The notes beneath the pieces were generated by a model, which did no database searches, had not been told where the DNA came from, and saw nothing but the letters and a program-made list of their open reading frames with translations. The translations under genes were made by a program, and so were the position numbers. Positions 5,069 through 5,123 of a stretch of DNA of 5,123 nt are shown here, one piece after another. The stretch is from Devosia sp. (lineage in GTDB: Bacteria; Pseudomonadota; Alphaproteobacteria; Rhizobiales; Devosiaceae). The DNA is taken from NCBI GenBank assembly GCA_016793415.1, contig JAEUMC010000134.1, positions 1 through 5,123 on the forward strand, in the 5' to 3' direction. Within the stretch, counting starts at the first letter, position 1. Every line of letters begins with the position of its first letter.

Positions 5069-5083
5069 GGGGCGAATTGCCCC
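5069..5083 (-). promoter_or_regulatory. Small GC hairpin directly next to the start-codon hairpin
   Basis: GGGGC, loop AATTC, GCCCC on the minus strand, ending one base before the larger hairpin begins, so the two could stack. Its right arm with the next base reads GCCCCC (5073-5068) and could instead pair with the GGGGGC (5048-5043) of the ribosome site, which makes two alternative folds possible. Confidence 0.35.
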
Positions 5084-5088
5084 GAACG

Positions 5089-5109
5089 AAAAACTGCAAG
5101 CTAGTTTTT
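5089..5109. repeat. AT-rich inverted repeat upstream of the protease gene
   Basis: AAAAACT, seven bases, AGTTTTT: perfect 7-base arms in an otherwise GC-rich stretch, 54 bases before the protease start codon. It could be an operator near the protease promoter or the weak terminator of a gene lying to the right of the window. No -35/-10 pair can be assigned with confidence because the sequence ends 14 bases further on. Confidence 0.4.
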
Positions 5110-5123
5110 ATGCGAATTCGAAC

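Noticed and set aside
4701..5099. Minus-strand frame of 132 codons overlapping the protease gene in another frame and beginning upstream of it.
   Set aside because: It is Arg/Gly/His-rich shadow sequence; the protease frame has a signal peptide, a full catalytic triad and a ribosome site.
5113..5123. GTTCGAATTC on the minus strand looks like the T-loop of a tRNA gene entering from the right edge.
   Set aside because: The base after the loop is T instead of the C needed to pair with G53, the following bases would give an AT-rich acceptor stem (TAAAAAC), and no CCA follows. The same 11-mer occurs at 179-189 next to a coding region, so it is not diagnostic.

Overview
The window reads as ordinary high-GC alphaproteobacterial chromosome, most likely from the Hyphomicrobiales (Devosia-like or a relative). 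This rests on the combination of a CHCC zinc-finger protein of the NDUFS6 type, a cysE gene followed by a DUF3126 gene, a bacterial transglutaminase-like cysteine proteinase (BTLCP family), GrpB, and a full CtrA-type box (TTAA-N7-TTAA). I see no rRNA, tRNA, CRISPR, insertion sequence or phage signature. The genus is an inference.

Layout. (1) 1-164, minus strand: 5' part of a zinc-finger gene that runs off the left edge. (2) 165-338: divergent promoter region. (3) 339-632, plus: small secreted orphan protein. (4) 704-1462, plus: alpha/beta hydrolase with a TTG start. (5) 1564-2388, plus: cysE, serine O-acetyltransferase, with its own promoter candidate. (6) 2531-2749, plus: DUF3126 protein with a GTG start. 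(7) 2762-2783: strong hairpin between convergent genes. (8) 2771-3442, minus: single-span membrane protein of unknown function. (9) 3443-3541: divergent regulatory region holding a CtrA-type box. (10) 3542-3862 and 3878-4405, plus: a three-span small membrane protein and a GrpB-family protein, probably one transcript. (11) 4409-5035, minus: exported transglutaminase-like cysteine protease, only 3 bases from the GrpB stop codon. (12) 5036-5123: its structured leader.

Functionally this is a mixed housekeeping neighbourhood. CysE commits serine to cysteine synthesis. The hydrolase and the DUF3126 protein flank it but have no shown link to that pathway. The two unknown membrane proteins diverge from one intergenic region whose TTAA-N7-TTAA box suggests control by the cell-cycle regulator CtrA.

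I found no convincing new multi-gene system. The points most worth a second look are regulatory: the CtrA-type box over a predicted transcription start, a possible leaderless start on the other side of it, an 11-bp hairpin that buries the protease start codon, and a convergent hairpin whose loop carries a stop codon.
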